DNA of 64,000 bases, taken from assembly GCA_049323895.1 (NCBI GenBank), contig JBMOKT010000031.1, positions 1-64,000 on the forward strand, written 5' to 3'. Origin of the DNA: JBMOKT01 sp049323895 (GTDB taxonomy: Bacteria; Bacillota; Peptococcia; Peptococcales; BICA1-8). Every line of letters starts with the position of its first letter. The stretch's first letter is position 1. The notes below the pieces were generated by a model that searched no databases, was not told where the DNA came from, and saw only the letters and a program-made list of their open reading frames with translations. The translations under genes and the position numbers were made by a program. Below, piece by piece: positions 32,716 through 39,317 of the stretch.

Positions 32716-33233
32716 AAATACTTGAGCTTTTTGTAGCCTTTTTTAAAGTCGGGTTATTTTCTTTTGGTGGTGGGTATACATTAATCCCGCTTATTGAACA
32801 GCAAGTTGTTGAAGTAAATAAGTGGATAGCACATGATGAATTTGTAAAAGTATTAGGTGTGTCACAGGCTATACCGGGTGCAATTTCTATTAAGTTTGCC
32901 ACGTATGTTGGGTACAAGGTTGCAGGTATTCCAGGTGTAATTACAACTATTATTGGAAGTTTTATTGTTCCTATTATAGCAGTACTTATTTTGTATAATC
33001 TCTTAAATATTGTAGAAAATTTCCCACTTGCAGAAAAGTCATTAAAAGCAATCAAAAGTGCTACCTGGGGTCTTACTATCGGTTTTGGTATTGAAGTATT
33101 TCTCAAGACAAATATGGAAGCCAAAAATTATTTAATTGGCTTTTTTGCATTAATAGGGTTAACATTTTTTAATATCAGCCCTGCAATAATTATTGTAATA
33201 GCTGGTATTGCAGGAGTATTTTTATACCAATAA
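32706..33233 (+). CDS. Short CHR-family (chromate transporter-like) membrane protein
   Basis: A 175-residue membrane protein with about five to six hydrophobic segments matching one half of ChrA: FKVGLFSFGGGYTLIPLIE and VLGVSQAIPGAISIKFATYVGY are the hallmark segments. Short CHR proteins normally come as adjacent pairs that together equal one ChrA; here only one copy is present and it overlaps mobB by ten bases. Chromate and molybdate are similar oxyanions, so a role in oxyanion movement linked to Moco supply is possible, but that is inference. Confidence 0.85.
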   Translation: MGIKILELFVAFFKVGLFSFGGGYTLIPLIEQQVVEVNKWIAHDEFVKVLGVSQAIPGAISIKFATYVGYKVAGIPGVITTIIGSFIVPIIAVLILYNLLNIVENFPLAEKSLKAIKSATWGLTIGFGIEVFLKTNMEAKNYLIGFFALIGLTFFNISPAIIIVIAGIAGVFLYQ

Positions 33234-33392
33234 ATGACATATTATCTCTTATCTCCCCAGATAACCATTGTTGTTTGTTGCATCACACTCTTGTTAATTT
33301 AGCGTAACAAATGTAGCCACTTTTAAACAATAAATATACAAGGTATTCGAGGGTTAGTAAGCAACTATTATAGACTAAATTTCCTCATACTT

Positions 33393-33436
33393 AAAAAGGT
33401 GGTTAGAAAGACAATAGTCTTCTAACCATCTTTTTT
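33393..33436. terminator. Bidirectional terminator
   Basis: AAAAAGGTGGTTAGAA (33393-33408) pairs with TTCTAACCATCTTTTTT (33420-33436, one mismatch). The A and T runs on both sides serve the Moco operon (+) and the 33453 gene (-). Confidence 0.8.
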
Positions 33437-33452
33437 ATAAATTAGAGTTATA

Positions 33453-33971
33453 TTACCAGCCACAATTATTATTACTCCAACCCCTTGTTGAATTTTTATT
33501 TCTCATAGTATTGTGCTGTACTTGAGTTTGTTGCTTGACCATTGAATTATGCCACGCCTTATCCATTTCTACCATTTGCTCAGGAGTCATGTTTTGCATC
33601 ATTTGTTGGTGTTCCACTTGAGTGCAATATTGAAACCCTTGATTGTAAAGTTGATTATTGATATTTGGATTAGTTTGACTAGGTTTAATATTTGAATTTC
33701 TTTGACCAACATTACCAGTGCTATTATTAGCAATGTTAGTATTAGTATTGCTGTTTGTTGTATTTACAACTTTTGTTTTAGAAGTATCAGTATTAACTAT
33801 AGGGTTTGAACTCATATCCATCTGCATAGGCATTGGATTGGGGTCGTTTTTTATCCAAGATGCCATTTTAGCTTGGTAATCAACTGGAATTGCTGCATTA
33901 GCTATACCTAGAGATCCTACACCAATAAATAAGGACAATGCTACGGGAATTATTTTGTTTTTTATTTTCAT
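33453..33971 (-). CDS. Secreted Asn/Gln/Met-rich protein, likely SigI target
   Basis: A 172-residue exported protein: Sec signal ending IANA (about residue 26), then a mature chain with MPMQMDM, a long Asn/Thr-rich linker (about residues 55-105) and a Met/His/Gln-rich C-terminal part (EHQQMMQNMTPEQMVEMDKAW), ending RGWSNNNCGW. It shares signal type, linker composition and a Met/His helix with the protein at 9315. The start ATG 33971 has GGAGGT seven bases upstream. A SigI-type promoter (34024-34053) faces it, divergent from an equal one for 34256. No known family; a role at the cell surface, possibly metal binding, is inference. Confidence 0.75.
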   Translation of the reverse strand: MKIKNKIIPVALSLFIGVGSLGIANAAIPVDYQAKMASWIKNDPNPMPMQMDMSSNPIVNTDTSKTKVVNTTNSNTNTNIANNSTGNVGQRNSNIKPSQTNPNINNQLYNQGFQYCTQVEHQQMMQNMTPEQMVEMDKAWHNSMVKQQTQVQHNTMRNKNSTRGWSNNNCGW

Positions 33972-34023
33972 TTTGATTACCTCCAAATAAGTAAATGAAA
34001 TTTTAAGAGCGCTCTCAAAACTA

Positions 34024-34053
34024 TATCCGTATTGAATTGGTTATTTTGGGGGG
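34024..34053 (-). promoter_or_regulatory. SigI-type promoter, leftward
   Basis: Minus-strand reading: CCCCCC (34053-34048), AAAAT and on for an 18-base spacer, CGGATA (34029-34024) followed by TAG. It matches the rightward copy at 34171 in -35, -10 and spacing. Confidence 0.7.
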
Positions 34054-34170
34054 CTAAAAAAATAATGTATTTAATGAAATACAAATAAGTTTAATCAAAG
34101 AAAACTTCCTAATATGTCTAGTTCAAAAAAATTAAGATGAAATATTTTTTTAGTAAAAAGATCATCCAAC

Positions 34171-34200
34171 CCCCCTAAAATTATTTTTAGTTACGGATAT
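34171..34200 (+). promoter_or_regulatory. SigI-type promoter, rightward
   Basis: CCCCCC (34171-34176), an 18-base spacer starting TAAAAT, and CGGATA (34195-34200) followed by TAG. Located 56 bases before the DUF2680 gene. Known SigI promoters have a C-rich -35 (ACCCCC) and CGAA-like -10. Confidence 0.7.
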
Positions 34201-34255
34201 AGGAAATGAGGGCCCTGAAATACAAAATAGATTTATTATTAGGAGGTTTTATTAA

Positions 34256-34603
34256 ATGAAAAAAAATATCAGTGTATTAATTTTAGCAGCCTTAGTTCTG
34301 ACATTAATTGTCCCCGGCGCATTTGCAGTTAGCGATGCCCAGCAAAAGGAACTTGAGAGTATAAACAAACAGATGGCAGAACTCCAGAAGCAAAAAATTC
34401 AAAAATATTTAGATGCAGGTCTAATTACTCAACAACAGGCTGATTACATGCAACAGAATATTGAACAAAGAAGTCAAATTCAAAATCAATTCCCTAATCA
34501 GCAATATGGAAATGGTTATGGATATGGATATGGATATGGATGTTATGGTTGGGGTAATATGATGAATGGTTATGGTGGCCGTGGAGGTTGGGGCTGCTGG
34601 TAA
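34256..34603 (+). CDS. Secreted DUF2680 protein with Gly/Tyr-rich tail ending GWGCW
   Basis: A 115-residue exported protein. After a Sec signal (cleaved near PGAFA-V, residue 23) comes a helical DUF2680 (YckD-like) domain: QQKELESINKQMAELQKQKIQKYLDAGLITQQQADYM. The tail is glycine/tyrosine-rich (GYGYGYGYG) and ends in a 23-residue module running from GYGCY through WGN to GGWGCW. The same module forms almost the whole mature part of the small protein at 37297. AGGAGG precedes ATG 34256, a SigI-type promoter lies upstream and a terminator directly follows, so it is a single-gene unit. Function unknown; probably a cell-surface protein. Confidence 0.85.
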   Translation: MKKNISVLILAALVLTLIVPGAFAVSDAQQKELESINKQMAELQKQKIQKYLDAGLITQQQADYMQQNIEQRSQIQNQFPNQQYGNGYGYGYGYGCYGWGNMMNGYGGRGGWGCW

Positions 34604-34610
34604 TTTGTAA

Positions 34611-34647
34611 AAAGAAAGCAGTTTTTATATTTAACTGCTTTCTTTTT
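34611..34647 (+). terminator. Rho-independent terminator
   Basis: AAAGAAAGCAGTT (34611-34623) pairs with AACTGCTTTCTTT (34633-34645), with T run. Confidence 0.85.
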
Positions 34648-34668
34648 GTTGTTTAGGAGGAGGAAATA

Positions 34669-34851
34669 ATTCTTACTAGGTCAGATAAACTTATTATCAT
34701 AGTGAGTATCATATTATCTTTAAGTATCTTTTTTTATAGTTACAGTATAACTTTTAATGATAATTACTTAATCTCAGAACAGAAATCCCTTAGTACATAT
34801 AAGAACAAGGTTCAATTCTATTTGAAGAATAATATTGAAGGAAATCCATAA
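34669..34851 (+). other. Short reading frame with membrane segment, doubtful gene or remnant
   Basis: GGAGGAGG (34657-34664) is followed by an open frame of 60 codons that begins, by spacing, at ATT 34669 (no ATG/GTG/TTG at a fitting distance). The product would start ILTRSDKLIIIVSIILSL, a membrane anchor like that of NusG-domain-II proteins, but the usual domain is absent. It runs into the P-type ATPase remnant. I read it as a truncated gene. Confidence 0.3.
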
Positions 34852-34978
34852 AGGTGTCTTCCTTCTAATAGGGGCCATTGGTATAACTACTATGTGGGAA
34901 GCTGTATTTGCAGATGTAGGTGTATCAGTAATAGCTGTCCTCAATGCTATGCGTGTGATGAAGGTTAAAAATATATAA
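34850..34978 (+). pseudogene. C-terminal remnant of a heavy-metal P-type ATPase (CadA/ZntA type)
   Basis: The 42 codons end in TTMWEAVFADVGVSVIAVLNAMRVMKVKN, which is the last membrane segment and tail of CadA/ZntA/CopA-type metal pumps (the family ends in the pattern VFADTGASLLVVLNALRL). All catalytic parts are missing. The neighbour at 35099 is a CadC-like regulator, so a cad-type pump locus was probably here and decayed or was cut by rearrangement. Confidence 0.75.
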
Positions 34979-35042
34979 GTTCCAATAAGAGGAAAACACT
35001 CTTCATAGAATTAATTTGAATATAGATAAAAGTTGATATCAT

Positions 35043-35084
35043 AACATTAAAACATTACAATATATGTTGTAATGTTTTAATGTT
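35043..35084 (+). promoter_or_regulatory. Long palindromic operator of the CadC-like regulator
   Basis: Positions 35043-35060 are the exact reverse complement of 35067-35084 (18-base arms, six-base centre). It ends directly at the ribosome binding site GGAGGT. Placement and symmetry fit autoregulation by the ArsR/SmtB-family protein encoded next. Confidence 0.7.
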
Positions 35085-35098
35085 TGGAGGTAAATAAA

Positions 35099-35470
35099 TT
35101 GAAGTCAAGTAAACAAAATATAGATTCATTTGTTTGTGAAGAATGGTTTTGCGATGAAGAAAAAGTTAAGCAAATACAAGATGAACTTGACAGCGTGGAG
35201 GAAATGGGTTTAATACTAAAAGCTCTAGCAGATGATACTCGAATAAAAATTGCGTATGCTCTTTCTAAAACAGAAATGTGCGTTTGTGATGTTGCAAGAT
35301 TAATAGGTGCCAGTAGCAATGTTGCTTCTTATCACTTAAGAACTCTTAATTATTTAGGTATAGCCAAAAACAGGAAAGATGGTAAGTTGGTGTACTACTT
35401 TATTACAAATGAACGTATTAAACAATTAATTTGGGATGTATTTGAATATGCACGGGAAAGAAAAAAATAA
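35099..35470 (+). CDS. ArsR/SmtB-family metal regulator, CadC-like
   Basis: A 123-residue winged-helix repressor. The N-terminal extension carries two cysteines (FVCEEWFC) and the DNA-binding core has a CVC pair in KTEMCVCDVARLIG, the set used by CadC to bind Cd(II), Pb(II) or Zn(II). The recognition helix is SNVASYHLRTLNYLG. The start is TTG 35099, seven bases after GGAGGT; an upstream TTG overlaps that site. Its former target pump survives only as the remnant at 34850. It may now regulate only itself or a distant pump. The next gene has its own SigI-type promoter. Confidence 0.85.
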   Translation: MKSSKQNIDSFVCEEWFCDEEKVKQIQDELDSVEEMGLILKALADDTRIKIAYALSKTEMCVCDVARLIGASSNVASYHLRTLNYLGIAKNRKDGKLVYYFITNERIKQLIWDVFEYARERKK

Positions 35471-35476
35471 TTGTGA

Positions 35477-35506
35477 CCTCCCTAAAAACAATACTAACTA
35501 CGAAAA
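35477..35506 (+). promoter_or_regulatory. SigI-type promoter of sigI 2
   Basis: CCTCCC (35477-35482), 18-base spacer starting TAAAAA, CGAAAA (35501-35506). The upstream piece GACCTCCCTAAA is shared with the promoter at 9886. The distance to the ATG at 35528 leaves a very short leader. It suggests that the operon is autoregulated. Confidence 0.7.
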
Positions 35507-35527
35507 TAGAGGTAGTGGAGTGATATC

Positions 35528-36262
35528 ATGTCCGAACAATCTAATCAAATAGACAATAACTTAATAATTAAAGCTCAAAAGGATTTCTTGGCTAAGGAAA
35601 AGCTTTTTCATATGTTTAGGCCAAAAATTCGTCTAATGGCTATGGATATATGTAAAAGGCCTTTATATTGGGATAATGATGATGAATTAAGTATAAGCTT
35701 AATAGCTTTTAATGAAGCCATCGAAACCTTTGATGAGACTAAAGGGATGAGCTTTACTAATTATTCTCGGATGCTTATACATCGACGTCTAATAGACCAT
35801 TTTAGAAAAGAATCCCGTTTTCAACATCTTCCTTTAGAGTATAATGAAGAAGAAAATGAAATATCCAAGCATGAAATAAATGAGGCAGTTGCACAGCACC
35901 AAAAAGAGGAGCGAGCTAGAGATCAAAAAGAAATGATGGAACTTTATAATAATACTTTAAGCGAATTTGGGGTATCTATAGATGATTTATTAGCAGTTTC
36001 TCCTAAACATAAAGACACCAAAATTAACCTAATGAAGATTGCACAAACCTTGACTTTAAACTCTGAACTTATTGATAAATTATATGCTACAAAAAAACTC
36101 CCTATTAAAGAATTAATGCTGATTACAGGTAATAGTAAAAAAGTTTTAGAAAAGGGAAGGAAATATATAATAGCTGTAACATTAATATTAAGTAATGACG
36201 AATTTACTCCAATTAAGAATTTAATTCGTTTTCCGATAGAAGAAGGTGGTGAGGCAAAATGA
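35528..36262 (+). CDS. sigI: SigI-family RNA polymerase sigma factor 2
   Basis: A 244-residue SigI-type factor, paralogue of the one at 8447: region 2 with YWDNDDELSISLIAFNEAIETFD and GMSFTNYSRMLIHRRLIDHFR, and the SigI-specific C-terminal part LPIKELMLITGNSKKVLEKGRKYIIAVTL. The start is ATG 35528 after GTGGAG. A promoter that looks like a SigI promoter lies directly upstream, so it probably drives its own synthesis. It overlaps rsgI 2 by four bases. The copy is encoded on the + strand, about 27 kb from the first pair. Confidence 0.92.
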   Translation: MSEQSNQIDNNLIIKAQKDFLAKEKLFHMFRPKIRLMAMDICKRPLYWDNDDELSISLIAFNEAIETFDETKGMSFTNYSRMLIHRRLIDHFRKESRFQHLPLEYNEEENEISKHEINEAVAQHQKEERARDQKEMMELYNNTLSEFGVSIDDLLAVSPKHKDTKINLMKIAQTLTLNSELIDKLYATKKLPIKELMLITGNSKKVLEKGRKYIIAVTLILSNDEFTPIKNLIRFPIEEGGEAK

Positions 36263-37236
36263 CTAAAATGAAGGGTATCGTAATGAGGGTTGAAGACAAA
36301 CATGTTGCCGTTGTTACTGAGGAAGGTGACTTTTTAAGAGTAAAAATGCCTGCCAAAAAACCTCTTCCGGGTGATACTATAGAGTTTCCTGTTAAGAAGA
36401 AATTTAATTTTAAACCATATATGATGATTGCTGCAATGTTAATTTTAATCTTCGGCATTAGTTCATTAAGGCCTTTTACAACTCCTCCAGTGGTAGCATC
36501 GGTTACTATAGATTTGACTCCAAACATTGAACTTACTATAGGTCAAGGTAATACTGTAGCCAAAACTGAAGCTCAAAATAAAGAAGGCTCGGAATTATTA
36601 AACGAAATAGAAATTAAAGGACTGGATGTTTATCAGGCAGTTAATATTATCACAGCTAAGGCAGCAGAGATGGGTTTTTTAAAGCAAGAGGATAGAAATG
36701 TAGCGATTGCAACTATAGTATCATTAAGTGATGAAGATAATCTTGATAAAGATAAAATTATGCAAACTATTCATGATGAAATATATGAAAGAAAGTTTAA
36801 TGGTTATGTCATTGTGAATGAAGCAACCCAGCAAATTAGTCAACAAGCAAAAGAACAGGGGATCCCTATCAATAGATATATGTTAATGGAGAAAGCTCAA
36901 CAACAAGGCAGCCAATTAACACCAGAATTTTTTACTAATAATTCTTTAAAACAAGTCATAGATGATAGCCAGATTCAAGTACAGAATGCTTTCCCCGGTG
37001 ATTGGTGTGAAGTTCAGGGCTGGGGAGGAAATATGAATGAAAATGGTATGGGAAATCAATGGGATGATTGTAACTATGGAATCCCCAAGAGACCTAATGA
37101 TAATTATTCAAACCAAACCAATGACTTAAATAATCAAGCTCCAAATATGAATAGTAATATGAACAATAATCGTAATATGCAACAATGGCGCATGCAAGAG
37201 GGTAATTGGAATAGGTGGTCCAATACTTGTGATTAA
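36259..37236 (+). CDS. RsgI-type membrane anti-sigma factor 2 with Trp/Asn/Met-rich tail
   Basis: A 325-residue membrane protein: RsgI_N domain (MKGIVMRVEDKHVAVVTEEGDFLRV), a membrane segment at about residues 53-70, the conserved RsgI outer domain (VVASVTIDLTPNIELTIGQGN), a helical middle part and a low-complexity tail from about 245 with two cysteines, several tryptophans and many Asn/Met (CEVQGWGGNMNENGMGN, later RWSNTC). In RsgI proteins the tail senses the outside; here it shares residues W, G, N and C with the secreted proteins at 34256 and 37297, which may mean physical contact. It would hold SigI 2 inactive. Confidence 0.88.
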   Translation: MTKMKGIVMRVEDKHVAVVTEEGDFLRVKMPAKKPLPGDTIEFPVKKKFNFKPYMMIAAMLILIFGISSLRPFTTPPVVASVTIDLTPNIELTIGQGNTVAKTEAQNKEGSELLNEIEIKGLDVYQAVNIITAKAAEMGFLKQEDRNVAIATIVSLSDEDNLDKDKIMQTIHDEIYERKFNGYVIVNEATQQISQQAKEQGIPINRYMLMEKAQQQGSQLTPEFFTNNSLKQVIDDSQIQVQNAFPGDWCEVQGWGGNMNENGMGNQWDDCNYGIPKRPNDNYSNQTNDLNNQAPNMNSNMNNNRNMQQWRMQEGNWNRWSNTCD

Positions 37237-37296
37237 ATCAGAAATTATAGATTTACGGTAAGATATAGATTTAATAACTGGGAGGGTAATTAACAG

Positions 37297-37464
37297 GTGA
37301 AAAAGTTACTTATTTTTATTATAGTTTTGGCATTACTCTTATTATTCGTAGCACCCGGTGCATTTGCAGCGATAAATGGCTATGAATTAGGTTATGGCTG
37401 TTACAATTGGGGAAATAACATAGAAAATGTTTTAGGTGGCCCTAGTGGGTGGGGTTGCTGGTAA
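37297..37464 (+). CDS. Tiny secreted protein: signal peptide plus GYGCY...GWGCW module
   Basis: A 55-codon gene starting at GTG 37297, eleven bases after GGAGGG. The first 24 residues are a clear Sec signal (KKLLIFIIVLALLLLFVAPGAFA). The mature peptide of about 31 residues has two cysteines and three tryptophans, with GYGCYNWGNN and a terminal GWGCW that align with the end of the 34256 protein (GYGCYGWGNM and GWGCW). It lies 60 bases after rsgI 2, with no promoter or terminator between, so it is probably the third gene of the sigI operon. The function is unknown: structural cell-surface peptide, RsgI ligand or signalling peptide are possible. Confidence 0.75.
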   Translation: MKKLLIFIIVLALLLLFVAPGAFAAINGYELGYGCYNWGNNIENVLGGPSGWGCW

Positions 37465-37925
37465 TTAGTAGGGCTCTATTAAAGGGCCTCTTTTTATGTA
37501 AAAAGAAATTATGGACATTACCCATATCTCAAATAAGGTTTTAAAACTAACATGGTTTTCTTAAATGTATTTATTATATGAGGGTTTTCAGCAATTGTGC
37601 TTACTTAACAAGAAATTAGTTAGCTGCATAACACAACTAAAAGTGTCATGAATTCAACTTTAACTTTACTACATAACAAATAAACTTTATAACTGGCTCA
37701 TTTTCCGGTCAGCAATTGCTGACTAAGTGTTTCAAATTTTCATTAGTAAATACATGGTATTAATGAAATTAGTCATGGGACTATAACCCAAGGGTGTTGG
37801 AGGGCTATTTGTCCTACAATGTGACATAAGAACTAAACAAATATAAATTATAACTTTCAATCGACAGAAAATGACATAAATATATGTACTATCTGGTATA
37901 TAATGGATGATGAAGAGATTTGATT
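37465..37925 (+). promoter_or_regulatory. Long leader/intergenic region with palindrome and promoter
   Basis: A weak hairpin with T run ends the sigI operon at about 37469-37495. GTCAGCAATTGCTGAC (37708-37723) is a perfect 16-base palindrome of operator type. A TATAAT-like box with an upstream TGG (37894-37904) is the likely promoter of the c-di-GMP riboswitch transcript. No reading frame with a ribosome binding site is seen in these 460 bases. Confidence 0.4.
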
Positions 37926-38071
37926 ACGAACCGAAAAGGCAAACCTTCTGAAAGGAGGGGACGCAAAGCCACGGGTCTAAGGCGATCAACAGATCGCGAT
38001 GATAGCCGGGTTGCCGATGAATGACATTAAGGCTCACCGGTGCTTAGTTAATGCATCAGTGGGTCTTTTTT
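37926..38071 (+). promoter_or_regulatory. c-di-GMP-I (GEMM) riboswitch with terminator
   Basis: The conserved core is complete: ACCGAAAAGGCAAACC, the GAAA tetraloop stem, GGGGACGCAAAGCCACGG, the receptor side with TCTAAGGCGATC, GATGATAGCC and GGGTTGCCGATG, the classic GEMM-I order. A terminator follows: GGCTCACCGGTG (38031-38042) pairs with CATCAGTGGGTC (38054-38065, one mismatch), then TTTTTT. The transcript continues into two small sigma-like genes, so c-di-GMP level probably decides read-through. Confidence 0.92.
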
Positions 38072-38106
38072 AGTGGAAAAATTGAAAAAGCGAGGTGTAT
38101 GTAATA

Positions 38107-38358
38107 GTGGATAAGAGACAAAAGCTTAAAGTATTAATTGTCAATGGCCAAAATGGCGATCAGGAATCCGTAGTTCATTTGGTGCACCGGTTTATTCCCT
38201 TAGTCAAGAAATATAGCCGCAGGATGGGTTATGAGGAGGCATATGCCGACTTGATTGCCTGGATGGTAAACGCAGTCTATAAATATAAACCTGTTAATGA
38301 TACTAATATGACAATACCGGAACAGCATCATTTTTCATTCAAAAACGGCCAAAAATAA
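38107..38358 (+). CDS. Small helix-turn-helix/sigma-region-like protein
   Basis: An 83-residue protein resembling the N-terminal part of short sigma-like factors of mobile elements (HTH_16 type): ESVVHLVHRFIPLVKKYSRRMGYEEAYADLIAWMVNAVYKYKP, like sigma region 2. The start GTG 38107 is chosen because GAGGTG (38091-38096) lies about ten bases upstream; an earlier GTG overlaps that site. It sits directly after the c-di-GMP riboswitch and before a second sigma-like gene. With 38438 it may form a split sigma factor, one protein with region 2 and the other with region 4. Confidence 0.65.
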   Translation: MDKRQKLKVLIVNGQNGDQESVVHLVHRFIPLVKKYSRRMGYEEAYADLIAWMVNAVYKYKPVNDTNMTIPEQHHFSFKNGQK

Positions 38359-38437
38359 ATATTTTCGGAAGGGTGATGCCATAATAACATCTGCTTTCTC
38401 TTTTTTGATAGGGTGGTGAATTTCTGCCCGGGAGGAG

Positions 38438-38920
38438 GTGGAAGCATGGAGCCCTACACCTGAAGAGTATGACATGGAAGAAGCCCAGATTGTAGCCTGG
38501 TTTATCACAGGGCTTCGTCACGAAGCAATCCGTTTGACCAAGAAATATAGGGGATTGCGAGAGCATGAACTGCTTATTTTAAATGAGCAGTTAGGAAAAG
38601 ATGAAGGAGGACGTGAAATTAGAGAAATAGTAGATACTTTAGCAGCGAAGTCGGATACCCAAGCCCAAGCGGAAGAAAACATCTTTCTACAAGAGGCCTT
38701 TTCAATACTTACTCCCCTGCAGAAGAAAGTAATAGCCCGAGCAATCTTTGAAGGGACCACGGAGCAAAAAATTGCCCAGGAAATGGGAATCACTCACCAG
38801 TGTGTACATAAACTAAAAGAGCGAGGGTTAAACAGGCTAAGAAAAAGATTCGTCCCGGAGAAGTCCCACCGCCAAGTAGAGCCTTATCCAGGACGAACGA
38901 GCACCTTTACCCGAGGGTAG
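38438..38920 (+). CDS. Sigma-70 region 4-like protein
   Basis: A protein of up to 160 residues whose C-terminal part is a clear sigma region 4 helix-turn-helix: LTPLQKKVIARAIFEGTTEQKIAQEMGITHQCVHKLKERGLNRLRKRF. The N-terminal half lacks a recognisable region 2, which instead is found in the gene just before (38107). The start is unclear: GTG 38438 is close behind GGGAGGAG, and the next in-frame ATG is at 38474. The gene end overlaps a GAGCACC/GGTGCTC hairpin (about 38898-38932). Both are under the c-di-GMP riboswitch. Confidence 0.7.
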   Translation: MEAWSPTPEEYDMEEAQIVAWFITGLRHEAIRLTKKYRGLREHELLILNEQLGKDEGGREIREIVDTLAAKSDTQAQAEENIFLQEAFSILTPLQKKVIARAIFEGTTEQKIAQEMGITHQCVHKLKERGLNRLRKRFVPEKSHRQVEPYPGRTSTFTRG

Positions 38921-38976
38921 GAGGGTGCTCCTAATTCTAGTTTATCTGTTCAAATATTAAAAAAACATATCTTCAG

Positions 38977-39006
38977 GAGAGGTTTTTAAAAAAACCTCTC
39001 TTTTTT
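38977..39006 (+). terminator. Rho-independent terminator
   Basis: GAGAGGTTTTT (38977-38987) with AAAAACCTCTC (38990-39000) and TTTTTT. A weaker CCGC/GCGG hairpin with TTTTTT follows at about 39048-39076. Confidence 0.85.
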
Positions 39007-39188
39007 CAGCCCATTAAAGACCGTACAAGCTTTGACGGCTATAAAACCGCTCAAATTATTCGTGCGGCCTTTTTTGTGTTGGGTATAACAATTTTTTAAT
39101 TTTTTTGGGTGTAGGGGGGTGCAAAAATTCCCCTTGCTTTCTCTTTCTCTAGCAGGCGGCAATAGCCGTTCGAAGAGGAGATGAAAGT

Positions 39189-39317
39189 ATGAGCTCTACA
39201 TCTGCCCCTCAGAAATATGATTTGTATTTATTTAGCCATTCGGTAGGCTGCCGTTCCCCCCCCCCTCTGTTTTGGTTTTTCCTTACTAAAAAACCAAAAC
39301 GGAGGGTTGAAAAATGA
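39189..39317 (+). CDS. Small protein coupled to the element's sigma-like gene, with C10 tract
   Basis: A 42-residue frame, ATG 39189 after GAGGAG, starting MSSTSAPQKYDLYLFSH. It stops with TGA overlapping the ATG of the next gene (39314), so the two are translationally coupled. It contains a run of ten C (39256-39265), prone to slippage, and a stem formed by CTGTTTTGG... and the facing ...CCAAAACGG near 39266-39303, just before GGAGGG of the next gene. This looks like a leader peptide for the sigma-like gene, as found in Tn1549-like elements. Function not proven. Confidence 0.5.
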   Translation: MSSTSAPQKYDLYLFSHSVGCRSPPPLFWFFLTKKPKRRVEK

